DNA of 64,000 nt from Agrypnia vestita (lineage: Eukaryota; Arthropoda; Insecta; Trichoptera; Phryganeidae), in the NCBI GenBank assembly GCA_016648135.1, contig JADDOH010002038.1:186001-250000 (forward strand). The letters are read 5' to 3'. Positions 1-10,424 of the stretch are shown piece after piece; positions within the stretch are counted from its first letter, which is position 1, and each line of letters starts with the position of its first letter. The notes beneath the pieces were generated by a model. That model did not search any database. It was given only the letters and a program-made list of their open reading frames with translations, and was not told the origin of the DNA. Both the position numbers and the translations under genes were made by a program.

Positions 1-506
1 TTTGTAAAACATTAATAATCTCGCAGGACTATATTCCTGCCTTGATTATGAGTCGAAAATGTTCAAGCTATTATGATCTAATATCAATAGTTAAGGAGAT
101 ATGCGACACCAAAGTGCCATTTTTTTTCAATATTCCTAACTTATTTTTTGTAAAATGTTGGACTATCATTACAGTAACTTATATCGAATACGAAAAATTA
201 ATTCTCTTTAATACAAATCAAACAAAAAAATAAAAACTTTCGAATTCCAATTGGAAAACATTCAAACTGGAATTTTTTCAGGGTTTTTATCATTTTATTT
301 AACTTGTATTGAAACCAATGAATTTTTCGTAATCGATATGAGTAACTGTAATGATAGTCCAACGTTTTACAAAAAATTAGTCAGAAATATTGAAAAAAAA
401 AATGCAAACTTTGAAGTCGAATATCTCCTTAACTATTGACATTAGGTCATAATAGCTTGAACATTTTCTACTCATAATCAAGGCAGAAATATAGTCCTGC
501 GAGGTT
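1..506. mobile_element. Long foldback (palindromic) MITE-like element, copy A
   Basis: The left half (about 14-180) and the right half (about 335-506) are reverse complements of each other over most of their length, so the whole element can fold into one hairpin with arms of roughly 230 bp. The outer arms carry CTCGCAGGACTATATTCCTG and its complement, and the centre lies near 245-265. Two more copies lie at 6395-7085 and 52675-53160. No coding capacity is seen; the two small open frames inside it are a by-product of the palindrome. The left end is at or beyond the window edge. I infer a non-autonomous foldback DNA element whose superfamily I cannot assign. Confidence 0.85.
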
Positions 507-1150
507 CTTATCATGTCGCTAGCGCTTAAGTTAAATGAAAAAGGAAAATTATATTCTTATTAAGTGATGTAATGTCAATGATATAGCGTATTTAAAAAAA
601 CTGAATTTTTATTTATTAATACAATATTCTTTGCAAATGAGATCACATAGAAAATTATTTTAGTTTTTTTTTCCCAAAAAATCGTAGTCAAAAATTTATA
701 ATAATCATATGGCTTATTTTATCTAAGAAATTGAATACTTTAACGTAGATAATATTATGAGTAAGAAGATGTGTGTTAATTTCTATAGAAATCGGCCTAA
801 TAGTTTTTGAGATATCATTTCCACCAGTCTGGCTTCGTGAAGAACGCAAAATAAATTAATTCGTTTAAAAATTCATCTACCACGCTAGTTTCAAATTGCT
901 ATAACTCAGTAAATTTAAGAATTTTTTGAATATACTAAAATTTATATTATTCATAAAACTTCAACCTAAGGTAAAGATAAAAACATTTTTTGTAAATGTA
1001 ATTGTAGTGCAAGTCAAGCTGTAATCATATTACCTACCTAATGCAATTTTTGAGAATATGGTGTACCTGATGCTGATAAATACAGCATACATTTGATAAT
1101 AAATAATACAGGGCCAAAAATTTTACAAAAAAAAAAATTTACACAAAAAC
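507..1150. other. Unclassified AT-rich intergenic DNA
   Basis: No open frame with recognisable similarity, no tRNA-like box and no clear repeat boundary was seen here. The text before 1150 may be degraded 5' sequence of the Penelope-like element that follows. Confidence 0.5.
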
Positions 1151-1470
1151 GGACTAGGTTTGCGACTCAACAATCTAGAAGCATTAGAAATTAATAAAGC
1201 TTTCATTAATAATAGTCAGATAATAAATAAACAAATAAATTTATCTAATAGTCCGATTTTAAAGCTGTTCCCTTTATCTTCAGTTAACTCCTCCCCTTCC
1301 CTCCCCCCCAGCTAGTTGACACTCTGTCCCTCTCTCTTTTTCTTTCCTCCTTTATAAATTTCTGTACCTAGATTAGTCTATATTATAATTGTCCTGAAGA
1401 AGGTTGAGTCCAACCGAAACTAGTTGACAAATATATAGCGATAAAGTGGTTTAAAACAAAGTATTTAATT
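1151..1470 (+). mobile_element. Penelope-like element 3' remnant (end of GIY-YIG ORF plus 3' terminal region)
   Basis: Frame 1151-1315 reads GLGLRLNNLEALEINKAF..., ending in LSNSPILKLFPL and a stop at 1313. This is the tail typical of the reverse transcriptase/GIY-YIG ORF of Penelope-like elements (pattern: LNxLEALEI ... NSPxLxxFP). It is followed by a C-rich tract (1289-1311), the CTGAAGA hairpin GAAAC motif (1394-1420) and the block AAAGTGGTTTAAAACAAAGT. The upstream RT domain is absent, so this is a dead 3' fragment. The family call rests on protein similarity and on identical architecture at 42000-42266 and 11421-11945. Confidence 0.75.
1394..1420 (+). other. PLE terminal hairpin motif (GGTTG/CAACC stem)
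   Basis: CTGAAGA, one A, a perfect 5-bp stem GGTTG/CAACC with loop AGTC, then GAAAC. It lies about 80 nt downstream of the PLE stop codon and C-rich tract. Confidence 0.7.
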
Positions 1471-2166
1471 TATTCTTAAATGTCTTATAATATAATTATT
1501 TAAGGACCATTAAGTAGTATAGCTTTAAATATACTGTAATGTATTTTGGCGTATAAACTGTTAATACAGTTTATAGATGATGTTAAATATTCAATAAAAA
1601 AAATATATTATTTTTAACACAGTACACGTTATAGCCACTTTAGTGTTAATAATAAATCAACTCATATCCCGCCTCCCGGCCACCGCAGGTACGTACCTGT
1701 CTGCACGTGTGTAGGCCTCTGCGAAGATGTCAGGTAGTTGCCTCTATATCCGGTTGTGGCGGATGTAAGAGCAGAATGAATGGGGTCTCGGCGCAGGCTC
1801 AGTAGCAGGATTTGTATCTGAAATGAAGCCTTCTTTTAGTAGGGTGAATATCATTCATTTAGATTTGTTTATTTAAATTTATTTGGCTATTACAGGAACA
1901 CAAATATACGTTTTTTTTTCATTTTTTTTTTCATTTCAATCTCGTTATCATCATTAAAAAATTTCAAATATAAGAATATTTTGAGTATGTTCAAATATAA
2001 CATTGGATTGTATTGCCAGGGGGACATCATTAATCAAGATGTATTATAGATGTTTATCGATGTATTAAAGATGTCATAGAAACTATTTTTAATATGGGAA
2101 AGTAGATATGGAAGTTTTTTTGGGTGTTCATAGGGCTAACGACATATAGTACGGCTGGCTTTAGTG
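1471..2166. other. Unclassified; contains a small GC-rich island
   Basis: Mostly AT-rich. A GC-rich block at about 1668-1800 contains a perfect 14-bp palindrome CAGGTACGTACCTG (1686-1699). It has no coding similarity that I recognise. Confidence 0.4.
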
Positions 2167-2263
2167 ATCACTTTACATAATGTAATGTTTACCGATTCCA
2201 CCCATGATAGACTAGCAATCTATCATGGGTGGAATTGGTGAACATTACATTATGTAAAGTGAT
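2167..2263. repeat. 45-bp-arm palindrome at the start of a family A repeat
   Basis: Arms 2167-2211 and 2219-2263 are reverse complements with two mismatches, around the 7-nt spacer CTAGCAA. Each arm carries the start of the dispersed family A repeat (GGAATTGGTGAACATTACAT...GTGAT). Related starts occur at 29728, 33500, 46684 and 59088. A shorter perfect palindrome with the same sequence is at 46659-46700. Confidence 0.85.
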
Positions 2264-2790
2264 TCGAATACCTTAAAATTAAATTAGCTTTAAAATATTA
2301 AATTAACTTTAAAATATTAATTTAACTTTAAAATATTTTTAAGCGTACGGGGATGCTTAAACAACATTAAAAAACTATCAAATATTTATCTGGGTGGATT
2401 TATTTAGAAGAATAAGTATTAAAATGAATGAAAAAAATTAAACTTAATACATATATTCACACGAATATATGAATGGGTCAAGTCATATTTATTAGTGTTA
2501 TTCGATTACTTTGCTGTGCTTTTATTTATTATTACATATACAAAGATATATTATTTATTATTATTGCCTTATTAAATCGTGGTTATTTTTGGGATAGCAT
2601 TAAATATTCAGTGGCATAATTTAATTAGGGACAATGACCTAAATAAATAACTCCTTAAATTAGTTTTACTGAATTTCTATTACACATTAAAGAGTTAAGG
2701 TTGTTATTACGGTCATTAGACATATTAAACTGTAAATAGTTGCGGATATTTTATACGAACTGTATGTTTTTCTGAGAAACGATTCTCGAA
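2264..2790. other. Unclassified AT-rich DNA
   Basis: A short tandem of TTAAATTAACTTTAAAATAT-like units lies at about 2276-2340. Nothing else is recognisable. Confidence 0.4.
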
Positions 2791-2821
2791 GTTTCGTTGA
2801 ATGCTTATTCAACGTCATCAG
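2791..2821 (-). other. PLE-type terminal hairpin motif (GTTGAA/TTCAAC stem)
   Basis: On the minus strand: CTGATGA, C, a 6-bp stem GTTGAA/TTCAAC around loop TAAGCA, then GAAAC. The copy at 5590-5620 has the same stem with a different loop. Flanking sequence (CCGCGGGTA... upstream, GAAAAACATAC downstream) is shared by both. Confidence 0.65.
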
Positions 2822-4937
2822 GAGGACGACTTTTACCCGCGGAAGTAGAGGGTGGCCTGATTACTGCTTTCGAGGCCGCAAATTATATGCACTTTGTTGT
2901 GGAGTGTTCACATCTTCTACAATAGAGGTCGCCAGTGTATATAGTTTCTGTGAGCACTAATTAAAAGAATCTTTTTCTTATTCAAGTTCATCGATTATTG
3001 AGAATTCTCCGTATATCACTATATCGACCTGAATTTCCTGATTAGATTGGCTTGGTTAGGTCTTCCATAAACATCATTTTAATATTATCAATAATCGTAC
3101 TGTACATCATCCATTCCACACTTCTTTATAATTCACCTTCATAATCAAATCACTTTCTCAATTTTTTTTGTAACACTGTATTTTAACAAAAGTTAAAACA
3201 AAATGATTTTTTTTTTTTTATTTATCTTCCATCTTGTTACATGACAGGAGATGGAGCCGCTCATCTCACTAGGAAGAACCTGTGCCGAGATGAGCAGCTG
3301 AACAATATAGTTAGAACAAAAAATAATAAAGACATACAACAAAACTATAAAATTAATTAATTAATTAATTGAGTATATAAATATAAAATGTGGATAATAA
3401 GAACAGTATATACTGTAAAATACAAAAGCAATAGTGAGAGTAGAGTAATATATATAAAAATCATAAGCATGGATAGTAACAAAATGTTTATATAATAGCA
3501 CAATTAAAAGTATATTTAGGTATGTACCTATATAAGAAAATTAAATGAATGTTAATCATTTAATTTAAAATTAAATCAACTTAGACATTCTTTCTTGATC
3601 CTATTATTATATATTTATTATCACTCGAGGGAGGAAAAAATAAATTGTATTTATTTGGTTTATTTGATTTATATGATTTAATTTAATATAATATAATAAT
3701 TTTATATTTCCCACATAGACTGTAATAAATTGAACGTACCCCATACTAATTCATTGCGGTCGATAACTTACACTATCCCATAATGAAATTGAAATTGGTC
3801 TCATGAATGACTGGTTCTAGAATGTACTCTGAACATTATTTTATAATATATGTATATAATTTAATAAGCAATATTTCTAGTAGGCGTGGTAAAAACTTTT
3901 ATTAAAATTTATTTTACTGCAAAACAAATGTATTTGCCCCAAAAAAAATCCATACTTATCTACGTAAACTGTAAAACTAAAAATATGTCAAAAATATTTT
4001 TATTATAATTAACTTCTTCAGCGTAGAGTCAATTTCATGAAGATATAGTAATATCGAAGCCGGTTGAGATGAAAGTAATCAGCCTGGTTAATGCAAGTTT
4101 ATAAGTCTATCTATTAATTAAGATAACAGTTTGTAGTAATCGTCACTTTGCCCAGGGATAGTGCTAACAAGCAGTTATGAATCTATTTTATCTGTCGAAT
4201 ATCTCAGAATAAAAGTGATGTTTTACGTCGTATAGACGAGATCTACTGATATTTTATAGTAATGATACAAAACATTGGAAATAACGTCAACCTTAATATT
4301 ACCAATAGTACTTTTTTAACATTAAAAAAAATGAGTAATTTTTTTCGAATGGGTGTTCGTTATTAAAAACAAAACTGATTTTACATCTTGGAACCAAGGA
4401 AACTTTATCTTTGCATTGTTGCATTTAGTCTGCATGTTTTATGAACAATGCATATTGTATTTAGCACATGTAATATCCAATTTGTTTGGAATGGTTACGT
4501 TTCTTTGAGACAATGAGTGAAATGTCACTGTGTTAATAAGCATTGAATGCAGTGAACAGGTGAATTTGAATGTGTGCATATTTGAAGTATTACTTTATAT
4601 CCTATTGTTGATGTACTGTTGACTGAATAGAGTAGAAGTGAGTTCTTTCAGGTAAATGTACAAAACAGGATATACAATAGGCATTGATAGCTGCGAGACA
4701 TTTTCCAAAAGTAGATCAAATGATAATGAAAATTGGTTCTCGTTTCAAAATTCATTATATATTGAATGTACGTTTTGCAACACACGAATTTTTATTTATA
4801 TCAATAACACCGTATTTACGAAACCATTTTTACTAATACATCTGCTTATTTCCTCTTGATTTTGCAATAATTTAAATAAATTACAAGATTATCTTCTTCT
4901 TCAAATGTAGCAAATTTATTTTGTGGTAACATAATTA
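2822..4937. other. Unclassified repeat-poor stretch
   Basis: AT-rich. A block at about 3190-3310 (a T-run followed by GGAGATGGAGCCGCTCATCT and a partly complementary GAGATGAGCAGCTGAA) looks like the terminus of an old repeat but I cannot name it. No credible coding exon. Confidence 0.4.
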
Positions 4938-4993
4938 TAATTAATATAAATTAACTTTGTTTAAACCACTTATTTATTGAAAAAAATCAACAT

Positions 4994-5021
4994 GTTTCAA
5001 AGCCAATGGCTTCTTCGTCAG
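4994..5021 (-). other. PLE terminal hairpin motif, left arm
   Basis: Mirror copy of the motif at 5056-5083, with CTGACGA in place of CTGATGA. Confidence 0.75.
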
Positions 5022-5055
5022 GAAAACAAAAATAAAAATAATTATTTTTGTTTTC

Positions 5056-5083
5056 CTGATGAAGAAGCCATTGGCTTTGAAAC
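5056..5083 (+). other. PLE terminal hairpin motif, right arm
   Basis: CTGATGA, A, stem GAAGCC/GGCTTT (one G-U pair) around loop ATT, then GAAAC. Confidence 0.75.
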
Positions 5084-5149
5084 ATGTTGATTTTTTTCAA
5101 TAAATAAGTGGTTTAAACAAAGTTAATTTATATTAATTACAAGATTATC

Positions 5150-5350
5150 ATTTACTATATAATATTATTAATAAAAAATACGTTTCACAAGATCGTGCAG
5201 TCATTAAGAGCCCACAAAGCGGAGCAATTTTTTTATTTTTAAAACATCGTTGGTTTGTTAATTTATAAATAAATAAAATAATTTAGTTTTTTTCATTTAA
5301 AGAAGACACGCGTATTTAAAATATTTGGAACCTGATGGATAAATTTAAAT
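5150..5350. repeat. Family C interspersed repeat, copy 1
   Basis: About 200 bp (GCCCACAAAGCGGAGCAATT ... GTATTTAAAATATTTGGAAC) recurs at 19680-19870 at about 80-85% identity by eye. Class unknown; no ORF. Confidence 0.7.
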
Positions 5351-5589
5351 TTGGTACCTTTTGGTACTAACAAAATGTGAAAAAAGTGGTTATTTGTAAA
5401 AATTTGTAAATATTAAAAATTATTGTTTCTACAACCTGAACCGGAAACCATGTGCTCCATTCCATAAATAATATAAAAATAAATAATTGGTCATGATACT
5501 AATCATTGTATATTTTTAAATTAGAATGATTATTTAACTGTAAATGGTTACGGAGGAACCGTATGTTTTTCCGAGAAATGGTTCTCAAC

Positions 5590-5620
5590 GTTTCGTTGAA
5601 GTCATATTCAACGTCATCAG
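5590..5620 (-). other. PLE-type terminal hairpin motif
   Basis: Minus strand: CTGATGA, C, stem GTTGAA/TTCAAC around loop TATGAC, then GAAACG. Sister of 2791-2821. Confidence 0.65.
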
Positions 5621-5650
5621 GAGAACGACCTGTACCCGCGGAGGTATAGA

Positions 5651-6394
5651 CGCATTATTGCTGATCTTACATATTTATACAAAATAATAAATTCTTATAA
5701 CTTGTCCATATTATTTCACATACTGGCCAGAAATACCCGTTTACGTGCATTTTTCACAGCAACAAAACTAACACTTCTCACCAAAAACACTCCACGATCA
5801 ATAGACTTTTAATACTAGGTAACGAGTACGCACAAATTGAAGATACTCTCTGTGTAAACCTGACTCGTCACCGGTATCTTTTTAATGAACATTTTACCAT
5901 TATTTTATACGATTAAACTATGTTTACATGTGTACATGTATTTTTTCATATTGTTATATATATTATGATTATTGTCTTACTTAATTTAGGATATATTTAG
6001 CAAAAATTATTATTCGCCATGTTATCTAGTTACGTATAAGATCATTTTATTGTAATAGGTGTAAACCGTTGAAATAAAATAAATAAATAATTTTGTGTGT
6101 CAGTACTGTTACAGAATAAGCCTCCTCTAAATATGTTCAAAGGTGTGTGGTTACAATTTAAGGCTCGGTTAATCACATTTACATATTATTCATCCTACAC
6201 GGACATCGATATTAGGGAAAGTTCACAAACATCTGCTTAGTAGGTATACTTCTCATAGAATAACTTTATTTACTGGTCGATCCATTGTGTACATATTTGA
6301 ATCATATATAAATTTTTATAATTAATTTGTAGTTATCTATTGATCAAGGATATGTGTTTTCGTAGATTTTTTTGTAGAGTTATTAAACCCTTAT
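5651..6394. other. Unclassified AT-rich DNA
   Basis: A possible LINE 3' tail (AAATAAAATAAATAAATAAT) lies at 6073-6092. No recognisable protein. Confidence 0.35.
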
Positions 6395-7085
6395 GTAGGT
6401 TTATTTGGAAAACATTAATATCCTCGCAGGAGTATATTCATGCCTTGATTAGGAGTCGAAAATGTTCACGCAACCATGACCTATTATTTATTTTATTTCT
6501 TAACGCCATAACGCCATACGCCGTAACGCCATAACATAAAATTCAAAAAGCACGTACATTAAATTATATCTATTATAAACAGCAAAATATAAAAAATATC
6601 AGGTATAGCACCAAAACAAGAGTATAAAAATTAAAAATATAAAGTACAGAGCAGCGATGTGTATAGGCTTTTACATAAAAAATAAAACATTAAATTCAAA
6701 AAGCATATACATTAAATAATATCAGTATAAGTAGCAAAATATCAATAGTTTTGGAGATATGCGCCATCAAATTTTGCATATTTTTTTTTAATATTTCTAA
6801 CTTTTTTGGAAAAACGTTGGACCATGAATGATTACAGTAACTTAAGCGGATTACGAAAAATTCATTCGTTTCAATACAAGTTAAATAAAATGATAAAAAT
6901 CCTGCGTTAATTACAATTTTTCATGTTTTCTAATTGTTATTTTTAGATTTTTATTGTTTTATTTGACTTGTATTAAAGGAAATAATTTTTTCGTATTTGA
7001 TAAGTCGGTAAGTCGTGGTTATTTTTTGAATATTTATGACTCATATTCAAGGCAGGAATATAGTCCTACGAGGTTTTCTAAATAA
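6395..7085. mobile_element. Foldback element, copy B, with internal insertion
   Basis: The same arms as at 1-506 and 52675-53160 are present at 6395-6485 and 6735-7085. The left arm is interrupted by about 250 bp (6486-6735). That insert holds a short tandem array of TAACGCCATA-like units (about 6499-6537) and a direct repeat (6537-6592 and 6687-6743, core ATTCAAAAAGCA). This copy is more degraded than the other two. Confidence 0.75.
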
Positions 7086-7704
7086 CTCCGTTTATCATGA
7101 AGTTTAGCCTCATTTTCATTTAACATCCCATGGCGTACTCATTCCATATCAAATAATATTACTTTTCTAACTTATCTAAGCATTTTCAGATCACCAGGGC
7201 ACACATTTTATTATTTGGCTATTTTATTAATACTTTACAGCGCTCGGCGCCATATTTCACCGCGTTTTGTATGTCGTCTAGCACCTACTCTCGACTTGAT
7301 TAGGTTAGTTTTGATCGACATTTTTGGGTCGCGAAAAGAACTAGCAAATGAGCACTGCTATTGCCGTGCAGTTAATATTTTTTGGGTGATATCATTCTAA
7401 ATTTCATTGGCAGAAATAATTGTGGAGCATGAGTGTTTAAATGTATCAATCGATGTTTCTGTGATGAGAGCAATGAGAACAATCTATTCAACCAATGACG
7501 ATAGTGTACCACACCGATGGTGACAATGCACGACTCCGATGATGGAAATGTACGGGACAACACAAATGATGACAATGTATGATACCAATATCAAAAATGA
7601 TAGATTAAAATAAAACACAAATTAATTTTCTGTGTATAGTTTTCTGGGATATTCTGCCGTGTATATGTGACCTCTTTTAATCAATTAAAAATAACATAAA
7701 ATCT
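7086..7704. other. Unclassified; degenerate minisatellite
   Basis: At about 7495-7590 a unit of roughly 28-30 bp built on GATGATGACAATGTA repeats about three times with divergence. The rest is unrecognised. Confidence 0.35.
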
Positions 7705-8085
7705 GGTCAAGGGTGTAGGAGAATCCCGCTTCGGAAAACCCCCTCAGACACATGGAATATATCAATACCCAAAGCGATTTTGTTCAGCATAGCTGTGGCT
7801 CCTCCAACAGGCATAACCATCGGCAGGTTGGTCCTGTATATTGGAATGTGAAACAATCTATGCTGACGATGTCTAGTGTAATTATCAGGAACATACAAAC
7901 CAATGCTCTGCATAATTTCAGGATTATCGATCATACCGCGCAACAATCGATAAAATGTGTAATCAAATACACATTCCTTCTAGTCTCTAAACTATTGTAG
8001 CCAAGCATACCCTGGAGAAACTCAGTTGGGTAAAGCCAAGGATAATGCCCGTACTCTCTCATGTAGTGCTCTCATATATGTCCTC
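7705..8085 (-). pseudogene. jockey/CR1-like LINE, C-terminal reverse-transcriptase ORF fragment
   Basis: The minus-strand translation contains RGMIDNPEIMQSIGLYVPDN and a following HRLFHIPIYRTN, the C-terminal tail of non-LTR reverse transcriptases of the jockey/CR1 group. The same tail is found on the plus strand at 31545-31934. Frameshifts upstream of 7946 break the frame. It abuts the inverted PLE copy at 8121. Confidence 0.75.
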
Positions 8086-8158
8086 ATATATATATCCCAG
8101 AAAACTATACACACAAGATACTTTGTTTTCACCACTTTATAAGATATAAAATCTACAT

Positions 8159-8186
8159 TTTTCGAGAACAATGTTCTCTGCTTCAG
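8159..8186 (-). other. PLE terminal hairpin motif (GAGAAC/GTTCTC stem)
   Basis: Minus strand: CTGAAGC, A, stem GAGAAC/GTTCTC around ATT, then GAAAA. The last base of the first box and the final C are changed relative to 16385-16412. Confidence 0.7.
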
Positions 8187-8652
8187 GATTGTTTGTGTAT
8201 AAAAATTTCAAAATTCTAAGGGTACGCGAGGGGCCGGGGGGGTGGGGGTCGGAAGTGTTAATTTGGGAATGTTATCGGAAGGGGATGGAATCTTAAGTGG
8301 AAACATGTTCAATAGTGGGTTGTGCACAAATTTTGTCTGGTTATTTATTATATTTGAATTAATATTAACACTTTGCCCAATTTCAATTATTTCAAGGTTA
8401 TTTATCTGTGGGATCTTATAACTAGTATGTAAAAATTTTAAACCCGTATTCGTATTAAATGAATAGTTATATTCTATTTAATATTTTGCAAAATCCGACT
8501 CAACATTGCTAGTTAAAGCATTGATGTGTTCTTTAATCCTAGTTTCAAAGATTGATTTGTTTTACCAATATAAAAATGATCCCACACCCTTCTCTTTACC
8601 GTAACACACTTGCACGGTTTATCTTTTTGAATTTTAGTACACAAATAATCCT

Positions 8653-8680
8653 GAAGAAGACAACATTGTTCTCGAAACAT
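8653..8680 (+). other. PLE terminal hairpin motif, inverted partner
   Basis: Plus strand: CTGAAGA, A, GACAAC/GTTCTC (one mismatch in the stem), then GAAAC, followed by GATTTTATAT and AACAAAGTGG. Confidence 0.7.
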
Positions 8681-8725
8681 TTAGATTTTATATATAATAA
8701 ATTGGTGAAAACAAAGTGGTTTGTG

Positions 8726-10045
8726 TTATATTTTAAAAATTATGTCACCAAGTTCAAACCTTCATTCAGAAGAAAAAATATTCTTCGATCAATGAAATGA
8801 TAGATCTAGTGATTATGAATATTTTCTTCACAAAATACATGAAAAATCGTATAGTGTGAAGATAAAATCTCAGAAATAAGTACCTTTTTAAAGTTTAATT
8901 CATTATATGTAGTAGCATTTGTAAACCGCATCTAACACCACGTACACCAATGGTATGTGTGCGCTTACAGTGTTGTCCACACTAGGCGAACATTTGGAAT
9001 TTCTACACTTCACAATTAAAATATTGTCGTCAAACAATTGTTCTTATTGCATATGATAATATGCTCATAAGGACACGCAAAAATGATGGTGTGTTCACGA
9101 GGTATTGGTCCATACGAATTACGTAATAAGTTAATGAAATTTCAGTTATTGAGTGAGTTTAGTTATCGTATTGACATACTCATATATTATATATATATAT
9201 ACTGAGGTATATTTTTTGATAATTTATCAATTTTGTTGCGGACATACTAATTTTGATTATGTTTATTTTCTCTTTATGCGTTTACTTTGACGAGTTCATG
9301 TAGTGGCAGTGTCTTGGAAGGCACCTGATGAGACATTAAATAACTTACACCATGATGTTTAAATACACTTTAATAAATTTTATTTTGGTTTCTTCTACAT
9401 TTGGCGGGTTAGGTGTGAGTGTGTGTGTTCTGGGGAGAAGAAAACGTCCACCCGTCCAAAGGTATTTCTTTGTGTTTGGCAAGTGACGTGTATTATGTTG
9501 GTGTGCATGTAAAGTGTGAAAAGTTTCAGCAGTGGCAGGATAATTAGTGGTTAGATACAGGGTGTATTTTGTACTCACGATTCACAATGATAATTTATTG
9601 AAAAAAATAGAGGTGGCATTAAGTAGAGAAAATGTTGCTTGCTATGTCTATGCCGGTTGAAACCTGGTAGTTGTATTGATCTCCTGATTGGTGAATTTGC
9701 CCGATGCATGCGGCTAGAGATACCACGGATCTAGACCACCAAATACTTAAATAATAAAAGAACTACAATTCTGCAAGGCAATAAAACAATTTCAAGGCTA
9801 CATCATCATCCAGCATATCATCATCAAAATAATTTTGTTCCATTAACTATTTACTGTGAATTGCAAAACAATCAATTAATTAAGATAAATTAAAAAAAAA
9901 AAAGATTTGACCCTGTTGCGTCTTTGATAAAAATTCGAACATGCATTTAACTAAATGTTATAACATTTACGAATTAAATGTTTTCAACTTCAGTTTGGTG
10001 TTTTCTGAGGCATTCTACCGTGTTTTTACGACATTTTTGGTCGAC
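8726..10045. other. Unclassified intergenic DNA
   Basis: A TA microsatellite lies near 9184-9202 and a GT-rich block at about 9400-9560. The 77-codon minus-strand frame there (9345-9578) has low-complexity composition and no recognisable domain. I see no gene. Confidence 0.4.
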
Positions 10046-10078
10046 ATTTAGGATAGCATTACAGGATTCTTCATCAAG
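10046..10078 (-). other. Degenerate PLE-type motif
   Basis: The minus strand reads CTTGATGA...ATCCTAAAT and then TCGACCAAAAATGTCGTAAA, which aligns with the plus-strand block at 16551-16620 (CTGATGATGG...GTAACGTCGGCC). Boxes are mutated. Confidence 0.4.
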
Positions 10079-10424
10079 GCTGATGTGTTGATGTTAAGTT
10101 GCTGTATTAAGTACCTGGTTGGCGCGTTTATGTGTTAGTAAGTTCAGTTAGTTGCTAGTGATATATTGAATCTAAAAACTTAAAATTTGTATGTTTTAAA
10201 TAGCCCGTTTTTGATATTTCAACACCAACGCAGACCCACTTACTAATCGAGGCGTTGTATTCAAATGCTGTTTTTTGTATGTTAAACGTGCATAAAATAT
10301 AGCATATTTATAACATTTTTAGTGTATTTCAAGAGTGTATTTATTAAGCCCAATAAACCAACATCAATTACTTTATTCCTAATCTCATAGAAAAAGCTTT
10401 TTTTCGAGCGCCTAAAGTAGAACT

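Larger units (their letters stand above)
4938..5139. repeat. Near-perfect 97-bp inverted repeat made of two PLE ends
   Basis: Arms 4938-5034 and 5043-5139 are identical in inverted orientation except for one C/T difference, with an 8-nt AT spacer. Each arm carries, from the centre outward, CTGATGA (CTGACGA in the left arm), stem GAAGCC/GGCTTT, GAAAC, an AATAAA signal and GTGGTTTAAACAAAG. The motifs lie at 4994-5021 (minus) and 5056-5083 (plus). I infer two solo PLE termini joined in inverted orientation; the near-identity implies a young or gene-converted structure. Confidence 0.9.
8121..8725 (-). mobile_element. Penelope-like element with inverted termini and GIY-YIG remnant
   Basis: Ends of about 80 bp are inverted copies of each other (roughly 8121-8200 and 8646-8725; core TCGAGAACAATGTT). 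The body reads on the minus strand as a GIY-YIG endonuclease tail: FYIGKTNQSLK, a one-base shift, then TRIKEHINALTSN, and after further breaks LKILHTSYKIPQINNLEIIE and HNPLLNMFPLK. YIG is the catalytic signature of the family. A G-rich run (8230-8249; C-rich in the element's sense) lies between the ORF and the terminal motif. Truncated and frameshifted, so inactive; the RT domain is missing. Confidence 0.8.

Noticed and set aside
1394..1420. Complete hammerhead ribozyme
   Set aside because: The CUGANGA and GAAA boxes with a helix between them are present, but an extra unpaired base follows the first box and no complementary helix I or helix III with a NUH cleavage site could be drawn. Kept only as a structured-motif hypothesis.
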